From Rhodospirillaceae bacterium (GTDB lineage Bacteria > Pseudomonadota > Alphaproteobacteria > UBA2966), in contig NZDS01000193.1 in NCBI GenBank assembly GCA_002690215.1, positions 1-42,694 of the forward strand: a DNA stretch of 42,694 nt, in the 5' to 3' direction. Position 1 is the stretch's first letter; each line of letters opens with the position of its first letter. Under the pieces are notes generated by a model that was given only the letters and a program-made list of their open reading frames with translations, did no database searches and had not been told where the DNA came from. The position numbers were made by a program, and so were the translations under genes. Below are positions 8,451 to 17,313 of this stretch, piece after piece.

Positions 8451-9386
8451 ATGGTCGATCTCAGCGTAGCTATCGGCGAAGTGACGCTCGCCAACCCCAT
8501 CATGCCGGGCTCAGGCACTTTCGCCGATGGCATGGACCGGGTCATCGATCTCGACCGCCTGGGGGCGCTGGTTTCCAAGACCATCACGCCCGACGTGCGC
8601 GAAGGCAATCCACAGCCCCGGGTTACCGAGTACCGCGATGCCATGCTTTGTTCCATCGGCATACCCAGCAAGGGGCCGGAGCACTACGTCGACGAAGTGG
8701 TACCCTTTTATCGCAATTTCCGGCCGCCGTTGGTTTGCAGCATCTCGGCCTCCACGGCGGCGGCCTTCGGCGAGCTGGCGGCGCGCGTCAGCGTCGATGG
8801 CGTGGCGGTGATCGAGGCCAACATCTCGTGCCCCAACCTGGAACAGGATGGCCGCGCCTTCGCCATGGAAGAAGCTGCCACGCGGTCCGCCATCGCCGCC
8901 ATCAAGGCGGCCAGTGACCGTCCGATATGGGCCAAGCTGACGCCCAACGTCGGTGACATCACGCTGATCGCCCGGGCTGCGGCTACGGGCGGCGCCGACG
9001 CCTTGGTAGTGGCCAACGCCCTGCTGGGTATGGCCATCGACACTGAAAGCTTTCGGCCCAAGCTGGGCAATTTGATGGGCGGTCTGACCGGCCCGGCGGT
9101 CAAGCCGGTGATCCTGCGCATGGTTTATCAGTGCGCCCAGGCAGTGGACCTTCCCATCATCGGCTGCGGCGGCATCGCTACTTGCGAGGATGTCGTCGAA
9201 TACCTGCTGGCCGGCGCCAGCGCTGTGCAGGTGGGCACAGCCAGTTTCCGCCATCCCAGCACCATGACGCGCCTGCTCGACGAGCTGCCGGCCTGGTGCG
9301 AGCGCAAGGGCATCGCCCGGGTTGCCGACCTCACGGGCGCCATGATCGCCGACGTCGCCGAGCCCGAACGCGAGGCCGCGGTTTAG
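8451..9386 (+). CDS. Dihydroorotate dehydrogenase-like (class 1B PyrD family)
   Basis: The 311-residue FMN TIM-barrel protein starts with the family pattern LSVAIGEVTLANPIMPGSGTF. It contains the NISCPN loop with C127, the catalytic-base cysteine of class 1 enzymes, and C-terminal FMN phosphate motifs (IIGCGGIATCEDVVEYLLAG, AVQVGTASF). Class 1B enzymes oxidise dihydroorotate together with PyrK; a PyrK-like gene lies 1.3 kb upstream on the same strand. The catabolic surroundings make a related dihydropyrimidine, imide or lactam oxidoreductase possible. ATG 8451 is chosen because homologues begin at this point; ATG 8436 and 8421 are in frame. The 5' end nearly abuts the divergent dehalogenase-like gene. 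The TAG overlaps the stop of the convergent amidase by a few bases. Confidence 0.8.
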   Translation: MVDLSVAIGEVTLANPIMPGSGTFADGMDRVIDLDRLGALVSKTITPDVREGNPQPRVTEYRDAMLCSIGIPSKGPEHYVDEVVPFYRNFRPPLVCSISASTAAAFGELAARVSVDGVAVIEANISCPNLEQDGRAFAMEEAATRSAIAAIKAASDRPIWAKLTPNVGDITLIARAAATGGADALVVANALLGMAIDTESFRPKLGNLMGGLTGPAVKPVILRMVYQCAQAVDLPIIGCGGIATCEDVVEYLLAGASAVQVGTASFRHPSTMTRLLDELPAWCERKGIARVADLTGAMIADVAEPEREAAV

Positions 9387-10756
9387 GTTTTTGTCAGCGC
9401 CTCAAACGCCTGACCCAGGCCGAGCAAGTTTTCGTCCGCGTTGGGCCGGCCGACGAGTTGGAAGCCCAGCGGTAAGCCATTGCTTGTGCCACAAGGAAGC
9501 GCCAAGGCCGGCAGACCGAGGTAGTTTATGGCACGCGTGAAGTAACCGGCGTCGGCCGGGGTGGCCAAGTCGAAGGCGGCGCCGGACAGCACCGGCTCGG
9601 CCGCTCGCGCCTCGACGTCGGCGAACCTGGGTGCCACGTCGGGGGTGCTGGGCAGCAACAGCGTGTCGACCTCGGCAAAGGCGCGGGCCAGGAAATCGGC
9701 CTGCGCCGCACTTCGCGCCTCGACGGCCTGCAAATAGTCGCTGGCCGTGAAGCCGAAGCCGATGAGCAAGCGTTCGCGCACCGCCGGGGTGAAGTCGGCG
9801 GCCCGTTGGCGCAGGCTGTCGGCGTGCGTGGCCGCCACCTCGCAGGCAAAAATGATGCCGGCCAGGGAGTTGAGGGAGGCGAAATCGGGCAGCTCGACCT
9901 CGACAATTTTGGCGCCGGCCTCGGCGCAGGTGTCGATGCTGGTGCCTAGCGCCGCCCCGAGCGCTGCCGGCAATCCCGCCAACGTCGCCGGCGGCGGTAC
10001 GCCAAGCCGCTGTCCGGCCAGGGCCAGTGGCGGCGCCGATGCAGTACCGACCAGCACGGCAAACAGCAGCGCGCAATCGGCCGCCGTGCGGCCCATCGGC
10101 CCGGGGCCGTCGAGCGAGGCGCTGGAAACCACCATGCCGCGGCGTCTCAGGCGACCGAAACTGGGCAGCAGCCCGACCACGCCGTTGAGTGCCGCCGGGC
10201 TGCGGATCGAGCCGCCGCTGTCCGAGCCCAGCGAACCGAAGACGAAGCCCGCCGCCAATGCCGCAGCCGAGCCGCCCGAGGAGCCACCGGCGACGTGACT
10301 TGAATTCCAGGGATTGCGCGCCGGCCCCATCAGCACGTTCATGCCATCGGGATGGAAGGCAAATTCCGACATGTTGAGGGAGCCGAGATCGATGGCCCCG
10401 GCTGCCTCCAGGAATTCCAGCAGGGAGGCCGAATAGCCCGGCACGAAGTCCGTCCAGAGCTTTGAGCCGCAAGTCGTTGGGCGCCCGGCGCGGCAAAAGA
10501 GATCCTTGTGGGCCAGCGGCACGCCATGCAGCGGACCCAGCGCCCCCAGTTCCCTTCCGCGCTGGAACCCGGCGTCGGCAGCTTCTGCGGCCTGGAGAGC
10601 GCGTTCGGGCTCCAAGGTAATGAAGGTTCGCAATTCGCTATCGCGGGCGGCGATGCGGGCCAGGCAGGCCTCGGTCAGCTCGAGCGATGAAAGCGCGCCC
10701 TGCCGCAGCGCCCGGGCCGCTGCAACCAGAGTGAGTTCACAGGGATCTTCGCTCAT
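9383..10756 (-). CDS. Amidase signature family enzyme 1 (AtzE/GatA-like)
   Basis: The 457-residue protein carries the complete Ser-cisSer-Lys triad: K84 (LAHKDLF), cis-Ser S159 (GGSSGGSAAALAAG) and nucleophile S183 (DSGGSIRSPA), with the exact 24-residue S-S spacing of the family. Such enzymes hydrolyse amides, ureas or imide-derived products in the cytoplasm. Its start overlaps the stop of a small upstream gene (ATGA), and that gene encodes an AtzG/GatC-like helper, so an AtzE-AtzG type complex is likely. AtzE hydrolyses 1-carboxybiuret, but this substrate cannot be assigned here because no cyanurate or allophanate genes are visible. It is not a GatA for tRNA: no GatB is adjacent and a second similar pair occurs at 20-21.7 kb. 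Confidence 0.9.
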   Translation of the reverse strand: MSEDPCELTLVAAARALRQGALSSLELTEACLARIAARDSELRTFITLEPERALQAAEAADAGFQRGRELGALGPLHGVPLAHKDLFCRAGRPTTCGSKLWTDFVPGYSASLLEFLEAAGAIDLGSLNMSEFAFHPDGMNVLMGPARNPWNSSHVAGGSSGGSAAALAAGFVFGSLGSDSGGSIRSPAALNGVVGLLPSFGRLRRRGMVVSSASLDGPGPMGRTAADCALLFAVLVGTASAPPLALAGQRLGVPPPATLAGLPAALGAALGTSIDTCAEAGAKIVEVELPDFASLNSLAGIIFACEVAATHADSLRQRAADFTPAVRERLLIGFGFTASDYLQAVEARSAAQADFLARAFAEVDTLLLPSTPDVAPRFADVEARAAEPVLSGAAFDLATPADAGYFTRAINYLGLPALALPCGTSNGLPLGFQLVGRPNADENLLGLGQAFEALTKT

Positions 10757-10917
10757 GTCGCGTCGGCGCCATGGTCACGGCGTCCCAGGCGGGCCAGCAC
10801 CTCGGCGAGCACCCGGCGTTGGGCGGCGACGTAGCGCACTACCGCCTGGGCCGTCTCGTCGCCCACTTCAATGCCCTGCAGGTGCAGGCGCTCTTTCAGC
10901 TCTTCGGCGCTTTCCAT
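10753..10917 (-). CDS. Small AtzG/GatC-like amidase partner 1
   Basis: This short helical protein (54 residues from ATG 10917; a GTG at 10941 would give 62) lies directly upstream of amidase 1 with an ATGA overlap. Its pattern, GIEVGDETAQAVVRYVAAQR followed by a Leu/Val-rich helix, parallels the small protein upstream of the second amidase (GLELTEATAQRLAGELERL). In AtzG (DUF4089) and GatC, such small proteins wrap around and stabilise the amidase subunit. ATG 10917 is preferred because a GGGAG tract precedes it, while the GTG has none. Family assignment rests on position, size and helix pattern, not on a strong motif. Confidence 0.65.
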   Translation of the reverse strand: MESAEELKERLHLQGIEVGDETAQAVVRYVAAQRRVLAEVLARLGRRDHGADAT

Positions 10918-10982
10918 CCGCTCCCGTCCGTCTCGTGCCACGTGTTAGGATACTCGGATCTGGTTTTCCAACGCTATCGACT

Positions 10983-12143
10983 ATGCCCACGCTGGAAGTC
11001 CGCTACTGGCCCAAACGCCTGCGCATCGGCCCAGGCTCGGTGGCCGATTTGCCCGACCTGATGGCCGAGCAGCGCCGCCAGCGCGCACTCGTGGTCTGCG
11101 GTCGCACCGTGGGCGGCGGCGACATGCTGGTTGGCGTGCGCCGTGCGTTGGGCGCCGGCCTGGCGGGGGTTTTCACCGGGGTCGAAGCGCACACGCCGCT
11201 GGCTGCCGTCGAGGCCGGCCTCGAGGCGGCGCGAGAATGCCAGGCCGACACAATCATCAGCGTCGGCGGCGGCAGCACCATCGACGCCGCCAAAGGCATC
11301 GTGATCCTTGATGCCAGCGGTGGTGAGTTCGCGCTTTATCAGGTCGTCCGTGGCGACGGCGGGGCCGCCGAGCGGCCCGTTCTGGGCGGCGGATCGCTGG
11401 CCCACATTGCTGTGCCGACGACCGCCGGCTCGGCTTCGGAAGCCATGCCCACGGCTGGGATTCGTGATCCCCAGGCGGGTCGCAAACTGCTCTTTTGGGA
11501 CGATCACCTGGTGCCGGCGGCGGTGGTTCTGGACCCCGAGATGGCGGTCCATGCTGGGCCCGAACTCAGCGCTGCCACTGGCATGACGGCCATGGCACGC
11601 TGCCTCGAGGGGCTCTATTCCCGTGACCGCCAGGCCATCTCGACGGGCCTGGCACTGCACGCCGCCGGCTTGTTGATCGAGGCTCTGCCGCGGAGCATCA
11701 CGGCGCCCGACGACTTGGAGGCGCGCCAAGCCTGCCAATTGGCGGCGCTGATGTCTGGCGTGGCCTCGATCAATGCCATGGCCTCGGTTGTCCACGCCAT
11801 CGGTCACGGCGTCGGCGGGCGTTATGGGCTGCAGCACGGCATCTCGCACGCCATGCTGTTGCCGTCGGCGGTGCGGCTGCTGCTGCCGGCGATCGGCGGC
11901 GAGGGCTCCACTGTGGCGACCGCATTGGGCGGCAGCGGCGACGATCCAGCCGAAGCCGCGGCTTCCGCCATCGAATCCCTGCTCGACAAGCTGCCCCTGC
12001 CGCGGAGTTTGCGTGAGGTCGGTGTTGGTGAGGACGAGATTGCCGAATTGGCGGCCGGCACCATGGACGACTACATGATGGACTATGCGCCCCGGCCCGT
12101 GTCCGAGGCCGAGATCGCTGCCCTGCTGACCGCGGTCTGGTAG
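10983..12143 (+). CDS. Iron-containing alcohol dehydrogenase-like / maleylacetate reductase-like
   Basis: The 386-residue protein has the Fe-ADH Rossmann motif SVGGGSTIDAAKG (about residues 93-105), PTTAGSASEAM and the helical C-terminal domain. Two of the four metal ligands are missing: the usual Asp and His of the GMDAxxH motif are T202 and R206 (GMTAMARCLE), while H271 and H285 remain. Maleylacetate reductases in this superfamily also work without metal, so NAD(P)H-dependent reduction of an activated keto or ene compound is plausible. It begins 65 bases from the divergent AtzG-like gene and heads an operon with MmgE/PrpD, HyuA2 and HyuB2; the next gene starts two bases after its stop. Annotation as a plain iron alcohol dehydrogenase would be misleading. 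Confidence 0.85.
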   Translation: MPTLEVRYWPKRLRIGPGSVADLPDLMAEQRRQRALVVCGRTVGGGDMLVGVRRALGAGLAGVFTGVEAHTPLAAVEAGLEAARECQADTIISVGGGSTIDAAKGIVILDASGGEFALYQVVRGDGGAAERPVLGGGSLAHIAVPTTAGSASEAMPTAGIRDPQAGRKLLFWDDHLVPAAVVLDPEMAVHAGPELSAATGMTAMARCLEGLYSRDRQAISTGLALHAAGLLIEALPRSITAPDDLEARQACQLAALMSGVASINAMASVVHAIGHGVGGRYGLQHGISHAMLLPSAVRLLLPAIGGEGSTVATALGGSGDDPAEAAASAIESLLDKLPLPRSLREVGVGEDEIAELAAGTMDDYMMDYAPRPVSEAEIAALLTAVW

Positions 12144-12145
12144 CG

Positions 12146-13492
12146 GTGGCGACGATATCCCAGATCCTGGCGGCCTGGATTGTCGCGGCCGAGGTGCCGG
12201 CGGCACAGCAAGGGAAGGCGACGCTGCGCGTCCTCGATACCCTTGGCCTGGTGGCGGCGGCGCTCGACACTCCGCAGGCCGAGGCGGTGCGCGAATTTGC
12301 CTGTGACCAGGGCGGTGGGTCGCAAGCCGGATTGGTCGGCGGGACGCGTTTGCCGGCCGGCCTGGCGGCGCTGGTCCACGGCACGCTGGCCCATGCCTTC
12401 GACTTCGATGACACGTTTGCCGACAGCGTCGTCCACCCCGGTAGCGTCGTCGTCCCCACGGCCCTCGCGGCAGGCGAGGCCCATGCCGCCACGGGGGCGG
12501 CCGTGCTCGATGCCGTGGCCGTCGGTTACGAAGTGGCGGCCCGGCTGGGGGCCGTCGCCGGGCGCGGCTTTCACGGCCGCGGCTTTCATGCTTCGGGGAT
12601 CATCGGGCCGCTGGCCGCGGCCGCCGTGGCGTCACGGCTTATGGGTCTGACGGCTGATCAGACCGCCCAAGCGCTGGGGCTGGCCGGCAGCATGTCGGGC
12701 GGTCTGTTGGCCTTCGTCGAGGATGGCTCGTGGTCCAAGTGGCTGCACCTGGGGTGGGCGGCCCAGGGCGGCATCACGGCAGCCGGTCTGGCGGGCCGGG
12801 GTTTTCGCGGTCCGGTTTCGGTGCTGGAAAGCGATCACGGTCTCTATGCCGCGCATCTCGGCAGTACCGAAGGGGTGGAGGCCATCTGCGATGATCTGGG
12901 CGGGGTTTGGCAGGGTGACCAGGCGCTCCCGAAGACCTATCCCTGCGCCCACGTCATCCAACCGTTCCTCGACACTGCCATCGAGGCGCGAAGCGAGGAG
13001 AATTTGGCAGCCGATACCATCGCCCAGGTCATCTGTACCTTGGCACCGTGGGCCGTGCCCATCGTGGCTGAGCCGCGGTCGCTCAAGCTCGAGCCCAGCG
13101 GACCGCTCGACGCCATCGCCAGTTTGCCCTTCATGGTCGCCGCTGCGTTGGTCGAGGGCCGCGTCGATCTCGATACCTTGGCGCCTGAAAGCCTGGTGCG
13201 GCCAGACATCCTTGCCCTGGCGGCGCGCGTCGAGCACGAGGCCGACGCGACGCTGGGGCAGGGCTTCGACGGCCGGCTGGAGATCACGACCGGCCGCCGG
13301 CTGCGCTATGAGGTGCGGGCCCATGTTGCGGTGCCGGCGCAACTCCGCGAAAAATTCCGCCGCAATGCCGGGCGCAATTTCGCTCCTGGCGCCGTGGCTG
13401 CCATCGAGAGTGCCGTCGACGGTCTGGCCGAGGACGGGTTCGCGCCGCTCTGGCAGGCCTGCACCACCTCGCGAGGAACGGAAAACCCATGA
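12146..13492 (+). CDS. MmgE/PrpD family protein
   Basis: The 448-residue protein shows the all-alpha plus small alpha/beta layout of MmgE/PrpD, with the recognisable HGTLAHAFDFDDT motif (about residues 78-90), YEVAARLG and a HASGIIGPLAAAA segment. The superfamily contains 2-methylcitrate dehydratase, cis-aconitate decarboxylase and iminodisuccinate epimerase; all act on small polycarboxylates at acidic alpha-carbons. The start is GTG at 12146, two bases behind the Fe-ADH stop, and the stop overlaps the HyuA2 ATG (ATGA), so it is translationally coupled on both sides. Next to HyuAB, epimerisation or dehydration of a cyclic or amino-dicarboxylate intermediate is a reasonable inference. There are no prpB/prpC genes, which argues against a methylcitrate role. 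Confidence 0.85.
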   Translation: MATISQILAAWIVAAEVPAAQQGKATLRVLDTLGLVAAALDTPQAEAVREFACDQGGGSQAGLVGGTRLPAGLAALVHGTLAHAFDFDDTFADSVVHPGSVVVPTALAAGEAHAATGAAVLDAVAVGYEVAARLGAVAGRGFHGRGFHASGIIGPLAAAAVASRLMGLTADQTAQALGLAGSMSGGLLAFVEDGSWSKWLHLGWAAQGGITAAGLAGRGFRGPVSVLESDHGLYAAHLGSTEGVEAICDDLGGVWQGDQALPKTYPCAHVIQPFLDTAIEARSEENLAADTIAQVICTLAPWAVPIVAEPRSLKLEPSGPLDAIASLPFMVAAALVEGRVDLDTLAPESLVRPDILALAARVEHEADATLGQGFDGRLEITTGRRLRYEVRAHVAVPAQLREKFRRNAGRNFAPGAVAAIESAVDGLAEDGFAPLWQACTTSRGTENP

Positions 13493-15567
13493 GCGAAGTG
13501 AAATCCTCTCAACCGAGCCTTCGCCTGGCCGTCGACGTCGGCGGCACTTTCACCGACGTCACGTTGTTTGATGCGATCAGTGGCGCGCTGACCTCGGCCA
13601 AGGTGCTGACCACGCCCGCCGACCGCGCGGCCGGCGTATTGGGTGGCATCGAGGCGGCGCTGGGATCGGCGGATGGAGCGGCGGTGCGTGAGGTGATCCA
13701 CGGCTCGACCACCGGCACCAACGCCCTGATCGAGCGCAGCGGGGCCAAGGTCGGGCTCCTGACCACCCGGGGCTTTCGTGACGTGCTCGAGATCGGCCGC
13801 ATCCAGCGGCCCATGGCCGGGCTTTACGACATCTCGGTCGACCGGCCGCCGCCGCTGGTGCCGCGCCACCTTTGCCTGGAGGTCGACGAGCGCCTGGACG
13901 CCACCGGTTCTGTCCTCAGGCCGCTGGACGAGACGGCGGTCGGTGCCGCCGCTGAGACATTCGCCGCGGCTGGCGTCGAGGCCGTGGCGGTGTGTTTCCT
14001 GTTTTCCTACCTCGACCCGATTCACGAGGAGCGCGCGGCCGAGATCCTGGCGGCGGCGCTGCCCGGCGTGCCGATGACGCTGTCGTGCCGCGTCAGTCCC
14101 GAATACCGCGAATACGAACGCGCCTCGACGGCCGTCATGAACGCCTACCTGACGCCCATCATGGCGGCCTATCTCGATGACCTGGAGCAGCGCCTGGACC
14201 ATACCCTGGGTGCCGCCAAGCTTTTCATCATCCAGGCCAACGGCGGCTCGACCTCTGTGCAGGTGGCCCGCCAGCGTGCCGTCACTACGGTCAACTCGGG
14301 TCCCGCGGGTGGCGTCGTGGCGGCCGCCTATTACGGCCGGCGGCACGACCGCGAACGCCTGGTTTCGGTCGACATGGGCGGAACCTCGTTTGATATCGGT
14401 TTGATCGAGGGCGGCGTCTCCAAGGTCACCACGGAAGGAGCCTTCCAGGACTTGCCGGTCAAGATTCCCATCATCGACCTGCACATCATCGGTGCCGGCG
14501 GCGGTTCCATCGCCTGGCTCGATCCAGGAGGCGCGCTCAACGTCGGGCCGCGTTCGGCCGGAGCCGATCCCGGCCCGGCCTGCTACGGCCGCGGCGGCGA
14601 CCAGCCCACGGTGACCGATGCCAATCTGGTGCTGGGCCGTCTCAACCCGGATTACTTCAACGGCGGCCAAATGGCGCTGGATACCGAAGCGGCGCGCCGG
14701 GTAGTGGGCGAGCTGGCGGCCGAGATGGGGCTGGGTCTCGAAGAGACCGCGCTGGGTATCGTTAAGGTGGTCAACGCCAACATGATCCGCGGCATCGCCA
14801 CGGTAACCATCCAACGCGGCATCGACGCGCGCGATTTCTCGCTCTGCTCGTTCGGCGGGGCCGGCGGCGTGCATGCCGTCGACATCGCCCGCGAGCTGGC
14901 CATGAAGGAAACCATCGTGCCGCCGCTGGCGGGCACCTTCTCGGCCGTGGGCTTGCTGGTTACCGAGATGCGCCACGATTTCGTCACCGCCTTGGGCGGC
15001 GTGCGAGCCGAAGACACCGATCTGGCCGAGTTGGAAGCACATTATCAGCGCATGGAAGAGGAGGGCCGGGACGCCCTGGCGACCCAGGGGTTTGCTAGAT
15101 CAGGTATTAAATTGAATCGTTCAGCCGATCTCAAGGTGGCGGGGCAGACCTACGAACTTTCGCTGCCCTTGCCGCAAGAAGGGGCGCTGGATCCGGCCGG
15201 CCTGGAGGCGTTGCTGGTGGCCTTTGGCGATCTCTACCGCGAGCGCTACGCCTTCTTCTTTGCCGGCGAGCCCATCGAGCTTGTCAACCTCAGGGTCCAG
15301 GCCCTGGGCGCGTCGGAATCGGTCGAGTTGCCGGGGCAGTCGGGCGGCGAGGCGGCCAAGGCTGCCCGGCCCGTCTATTTCGAAGGCCCGGGCTTCGTCG
15401 AAACCGCAGTTTACGAACGCCAGGGACTGGCCCCGGGCAGCATCATCGTCGGCCCGGCGGTGATCGAGGAGGAAACCGCCTGCACCGTGGTACCACCATT
15501 GGGCCGCGCCGAGGTGGCTGAAGACCTCGGCCTTTTCATCGATCTGATCAGGGGAGAGTCCACATGA
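13489..15567 (+). CDS. hyuA: Hydantoinase A/oxoprolinase family, alpha subunit (HyuA2)
   Basis: The 692-residue protein has the ATPase motifs LAVDVGGTFTDVTLF near residue 13 and VSVDMGGTSFDIGLI in the middle, GSTTGTNALIER, and the RSAGADPGPACYGRGG segment of hydantoinase A. It should activate a ring carbonyl with ATP and act with HyuB2. The ATG overlaps the MmgE/PrpD stop by four bases, and its own stop overlaps the HyuB2 ATG in the same way. The HyuA1 and HyuA3 proteins differ at many positions outside the motifs, so this is an old paralogue or separately acquired gene rather than a recent duplicate. Substrate unknown; hydantoins, lactams and imides are candidates. Confidence 0.9.
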   Translation: MSEVKSSQPSLRLAVDVGGTFTDVTLFDAISGALTSAKVLTTPADRAAGVLGGIEAALGSADGAAVREVIHGSTTGTNALIERSGAKVGLLTTRGFRDVLEIGRIQRPMAGLYDISVDRPPPLVPRHLCLEVDERLDATGSVLRPLDETAVGAAAETFAAAGVEAVAVCFLFSYLDPIHEERAAEILAAALPGVPMTLSCRVSPEYREYERASTAVMNAYLTPIMAAYLDDLEQRLDHTLGAAKLFIIQANGGSTSVQVARQRAVTTVNSGPAGGVVAAAYYGRRHDRERLVSVDMGGTSFDIGLIEGGVSKVTTEGAFQDLPVKIPIIDLHIIGAGGGSIAWLDPGGALNVGPRSAGADPGPACYGRGGDQPTVTDANLVLGRLNPDYFNGGQMALDTEAARRVVGELAAEMGLGLEETALGIVKVVNANMIRGIATVTIQRGIDARDFSLCSFGGAGGVHAVDIARELAMKETIVPPLAGTFSAVGLLVTEMRHDFVTALGGVRAEDTDLAELEAHYQRMEEEGRDALATQGFARSGIKLNRSADLKVAGQTYELSLPLPQEGALDPAGLEALLVAFGDLYRERYAFFFAGEPIELVNLRVQALGASESVELPGQSGGEAAKAARPVYFEGPGFVETAVYERQGLAPGSIIVGPAVIEEETACTVVPPLGRAEVAEDLGLFIDLIRGEST

Positions 15568-17279
15568 CCGACATGATCACCATGCAGGTGATCCGCTATG
15601 CCCTCGAGCAGATCGCCGACGAGATGGGCTACACGCTGGTGCGCACCGGCCGTTCGACCATCATCACCGAAATCAAGGACATCTCCTGCGTCGTCACCGA
15701 TGCCCGTGGACAGACCGTGGCCCAGGCCCACCACACACCCAGTCTGTTGGCCGGTTTCGAGATCACCATGAAGGAGCTGGTGGCGGCCTATCCGCCCGAA
15801 GATCTGGTGCCGGGCGACGTCATCATCACCAACGATCCCTACAAGGGCGGCCAGCACATCATGGATCTCTATGCCATCGCGCCGGCCTTTCATGGCGGCG
15901 AGCTGGTCGGCTTTGTAGGCAACATCACGCATCACTCGGACCTGGGCGGTGTGGCGGCGGGCGGCGTCGCCGGCGGTATTCGCGAGATCTACCTGGAAGG
16001 CCTCAGGCTGCCCATGGTCAAGCTGGTCAAGGCCGGCGTCGAAGACCGCGAGATCTTCGGCATCATCGCCAACCAGATACGCTTGCCCGAGAAGACCTTG
16101 GGCGACATCCGGGCCCAGATCAGCTCGCTGATGGTGGGGACCGAGCGCCTGGACCGACTTTTCGTGCGCTACGGCGACACCGTGGTGCGCCAGGCCTGGA
16201 GCGACCTCTTGGACTATTCCGAGCGGCGTATGCGCAAGGGATTGCAGGCATTGCCTGATGGCGTCTATCAGGCCGAGGATTTCATCGACGACGACGGCGT
16301 CATTGATCAACCCATCCGCGTCCACGTCAGCGTCGAAATCCGTGACGACCAAGTCATTGTCGATTTGAGCCAGTCCGACCCCCAGGCCCAAGGCAACACC
16401 AACTCGACCATGGCCAATACCCATGCCGCCATCTATTACGTCATGATTGCCGTGGTCGATCCCCAGACGCCGCCCAATTCCGGCTGCTACCGGCCGATCA
16501 AGGTGGTGACCAAGCCCGGCACCGTGGTGCATCCACTGCCACCCGGCGCCGTGGCGGCTCGCACCAACTGTTCGCAAAAGATCGTCGAGGCCATGTACGT
16601 GGCGCTCTCCGAAGTCGTGCCCGAGCGCGTCACCGCCGGCTCGCACGGGCAAATCTCGACTTGCGGCTTCGGCGGTTTGGACCCGGCCACCGGCGAGCCT
16701 TTCATTTTCACCGACATCCAGGGCGGCGGTAACGGTGCCCGGCCCTTTGCCGATGGTGCCGACGGCCAAGACAGCCATCTTCCGCGCTTCATGAATACCC
16801 CGGTGGAAGCCGTGGAGAGCCGCTTTCCTGTGCGCATCGAACGCTACGAGTTCATCCCCGATTCGGGTGGTGCCGGGCGCTACCGGGGCAGCCTGGCGCT
16901 GGTTCGCGACATCCGCTTGCTGGCCGACAAGGTGAGTTTTGCGCGCTATGGCGACCGCCACAAGTTCGCTCCCCAGGGCCTTTTCGGCGGCTTGCCTGGG
17001 GCCTGTGGCGCGTTCGTGCTCAATCCGGGAACGGCGACCGAAGTGGCGCTCAAATCCAAGGGCCTGGATACTTTGGCTGAGGGCGACCTGGTCAGCCTGC
17101 GCCTACCCGGCGCCGGCGGCTACGGCGACCCTGCCGAACGTGATCTCGACGCCATCGAGCGCGACCTCGAAAACCAGAAGATCACACCCGAAGCCGCCGA
17201 ACGCGACTACGGCGTGGTGCTTGATAATAGCGGCCAGCGCGTCGACCGGGGCGCTACGGAGGCCAAGCGGAGGGGCTAG
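15564..17279 (+). CDS. hyuB: Hydantoinase B/oxoprolinase family, beta subunit (HyuB2)
   Basis: The 571-residue protein begins DMITMQVIRYALEQIADEMG, carries NDPYKGGQHIMDLY and ends with the PGAGGYGDPAERD signature of HyuB proteins. A GGGGAGAG Shine-Dalgarno five bases before the ATG, inside the end of hyuA2, and an ATGA overlap indicate coupled translation of the two subunits. It closes the Fe-ADH, MmgE/PrpD, HyuA, HyuB operon; the REPIN-like inverted repeat 35 bases downstream could end transcription. Length is at the normal size for the family. As with its partner, the ring substrate cannot be deduced from sequence. Confidence 0.9.
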   Translation: MTDMITMQVIRYALEQIADEMGYTLVRTGRSTIITEIKDISCVVTDARGQTVAQAHHTPSLLAGFEITMKELVAAYPPEDLVPGDVIITNDPYKGGQHIMDLYAIAPAFHGGELVGFVGNITHHSDLGGVAAGGVAGGIREIYLEGLRLPMVKLVKAGVEDREIFGIIANQIRLPEKTLGDIRAQISSLMVGTERLDRLFVRYGDTVVRQAWSDLLDYSERRMRKGLQALPDGVYQAEDFIDDDGVIDQPIRVHVSVEIRDDQVIVDLSQSDPQAQGNTNSTMANTHAAIYYVMIAVVDPQTPPNSGCYRPIKVVTKPGTVVHPLPPGAVAARTNCSQKIVEAMYVALSEVVPERVTAGSHGQISTCGFGGLDPATGEPFIFTDIQGGGNGARPFADGADGQDSHLPRFMNTPVEAVESRFPVRIERYEFIPDSGGAGRYRGSLALVRDIRLLADKVSFARYGDRHKFAPQGLFGGLPGACGAFVLNPGTATEVALKSKGLDTLAEGDLVSLRLPGAGGYGDPAERDLDAIERDLENQKITPEAAERDYGVVLDNSGQRVDRGATEAKRRG

Positions 17280-17313
17280 CGGGCTTAGCTATTCAGAGTA
17301 TTTCATTATTTTT

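Noticed and set aside
9383-10756. Amidase 1 as GatA of the tRNA amidotransferase
   Set aside because: No gatB is adjacent, the small partner is AtzG-like in position and size, and a second similar amidase pair exists in the window.
16310-16322. TTGATCAA inside hyuB2 as an FNR-type site
   Set aside because: The half-sites have no four-base spacer and the sequence lies within a conserved coding region.
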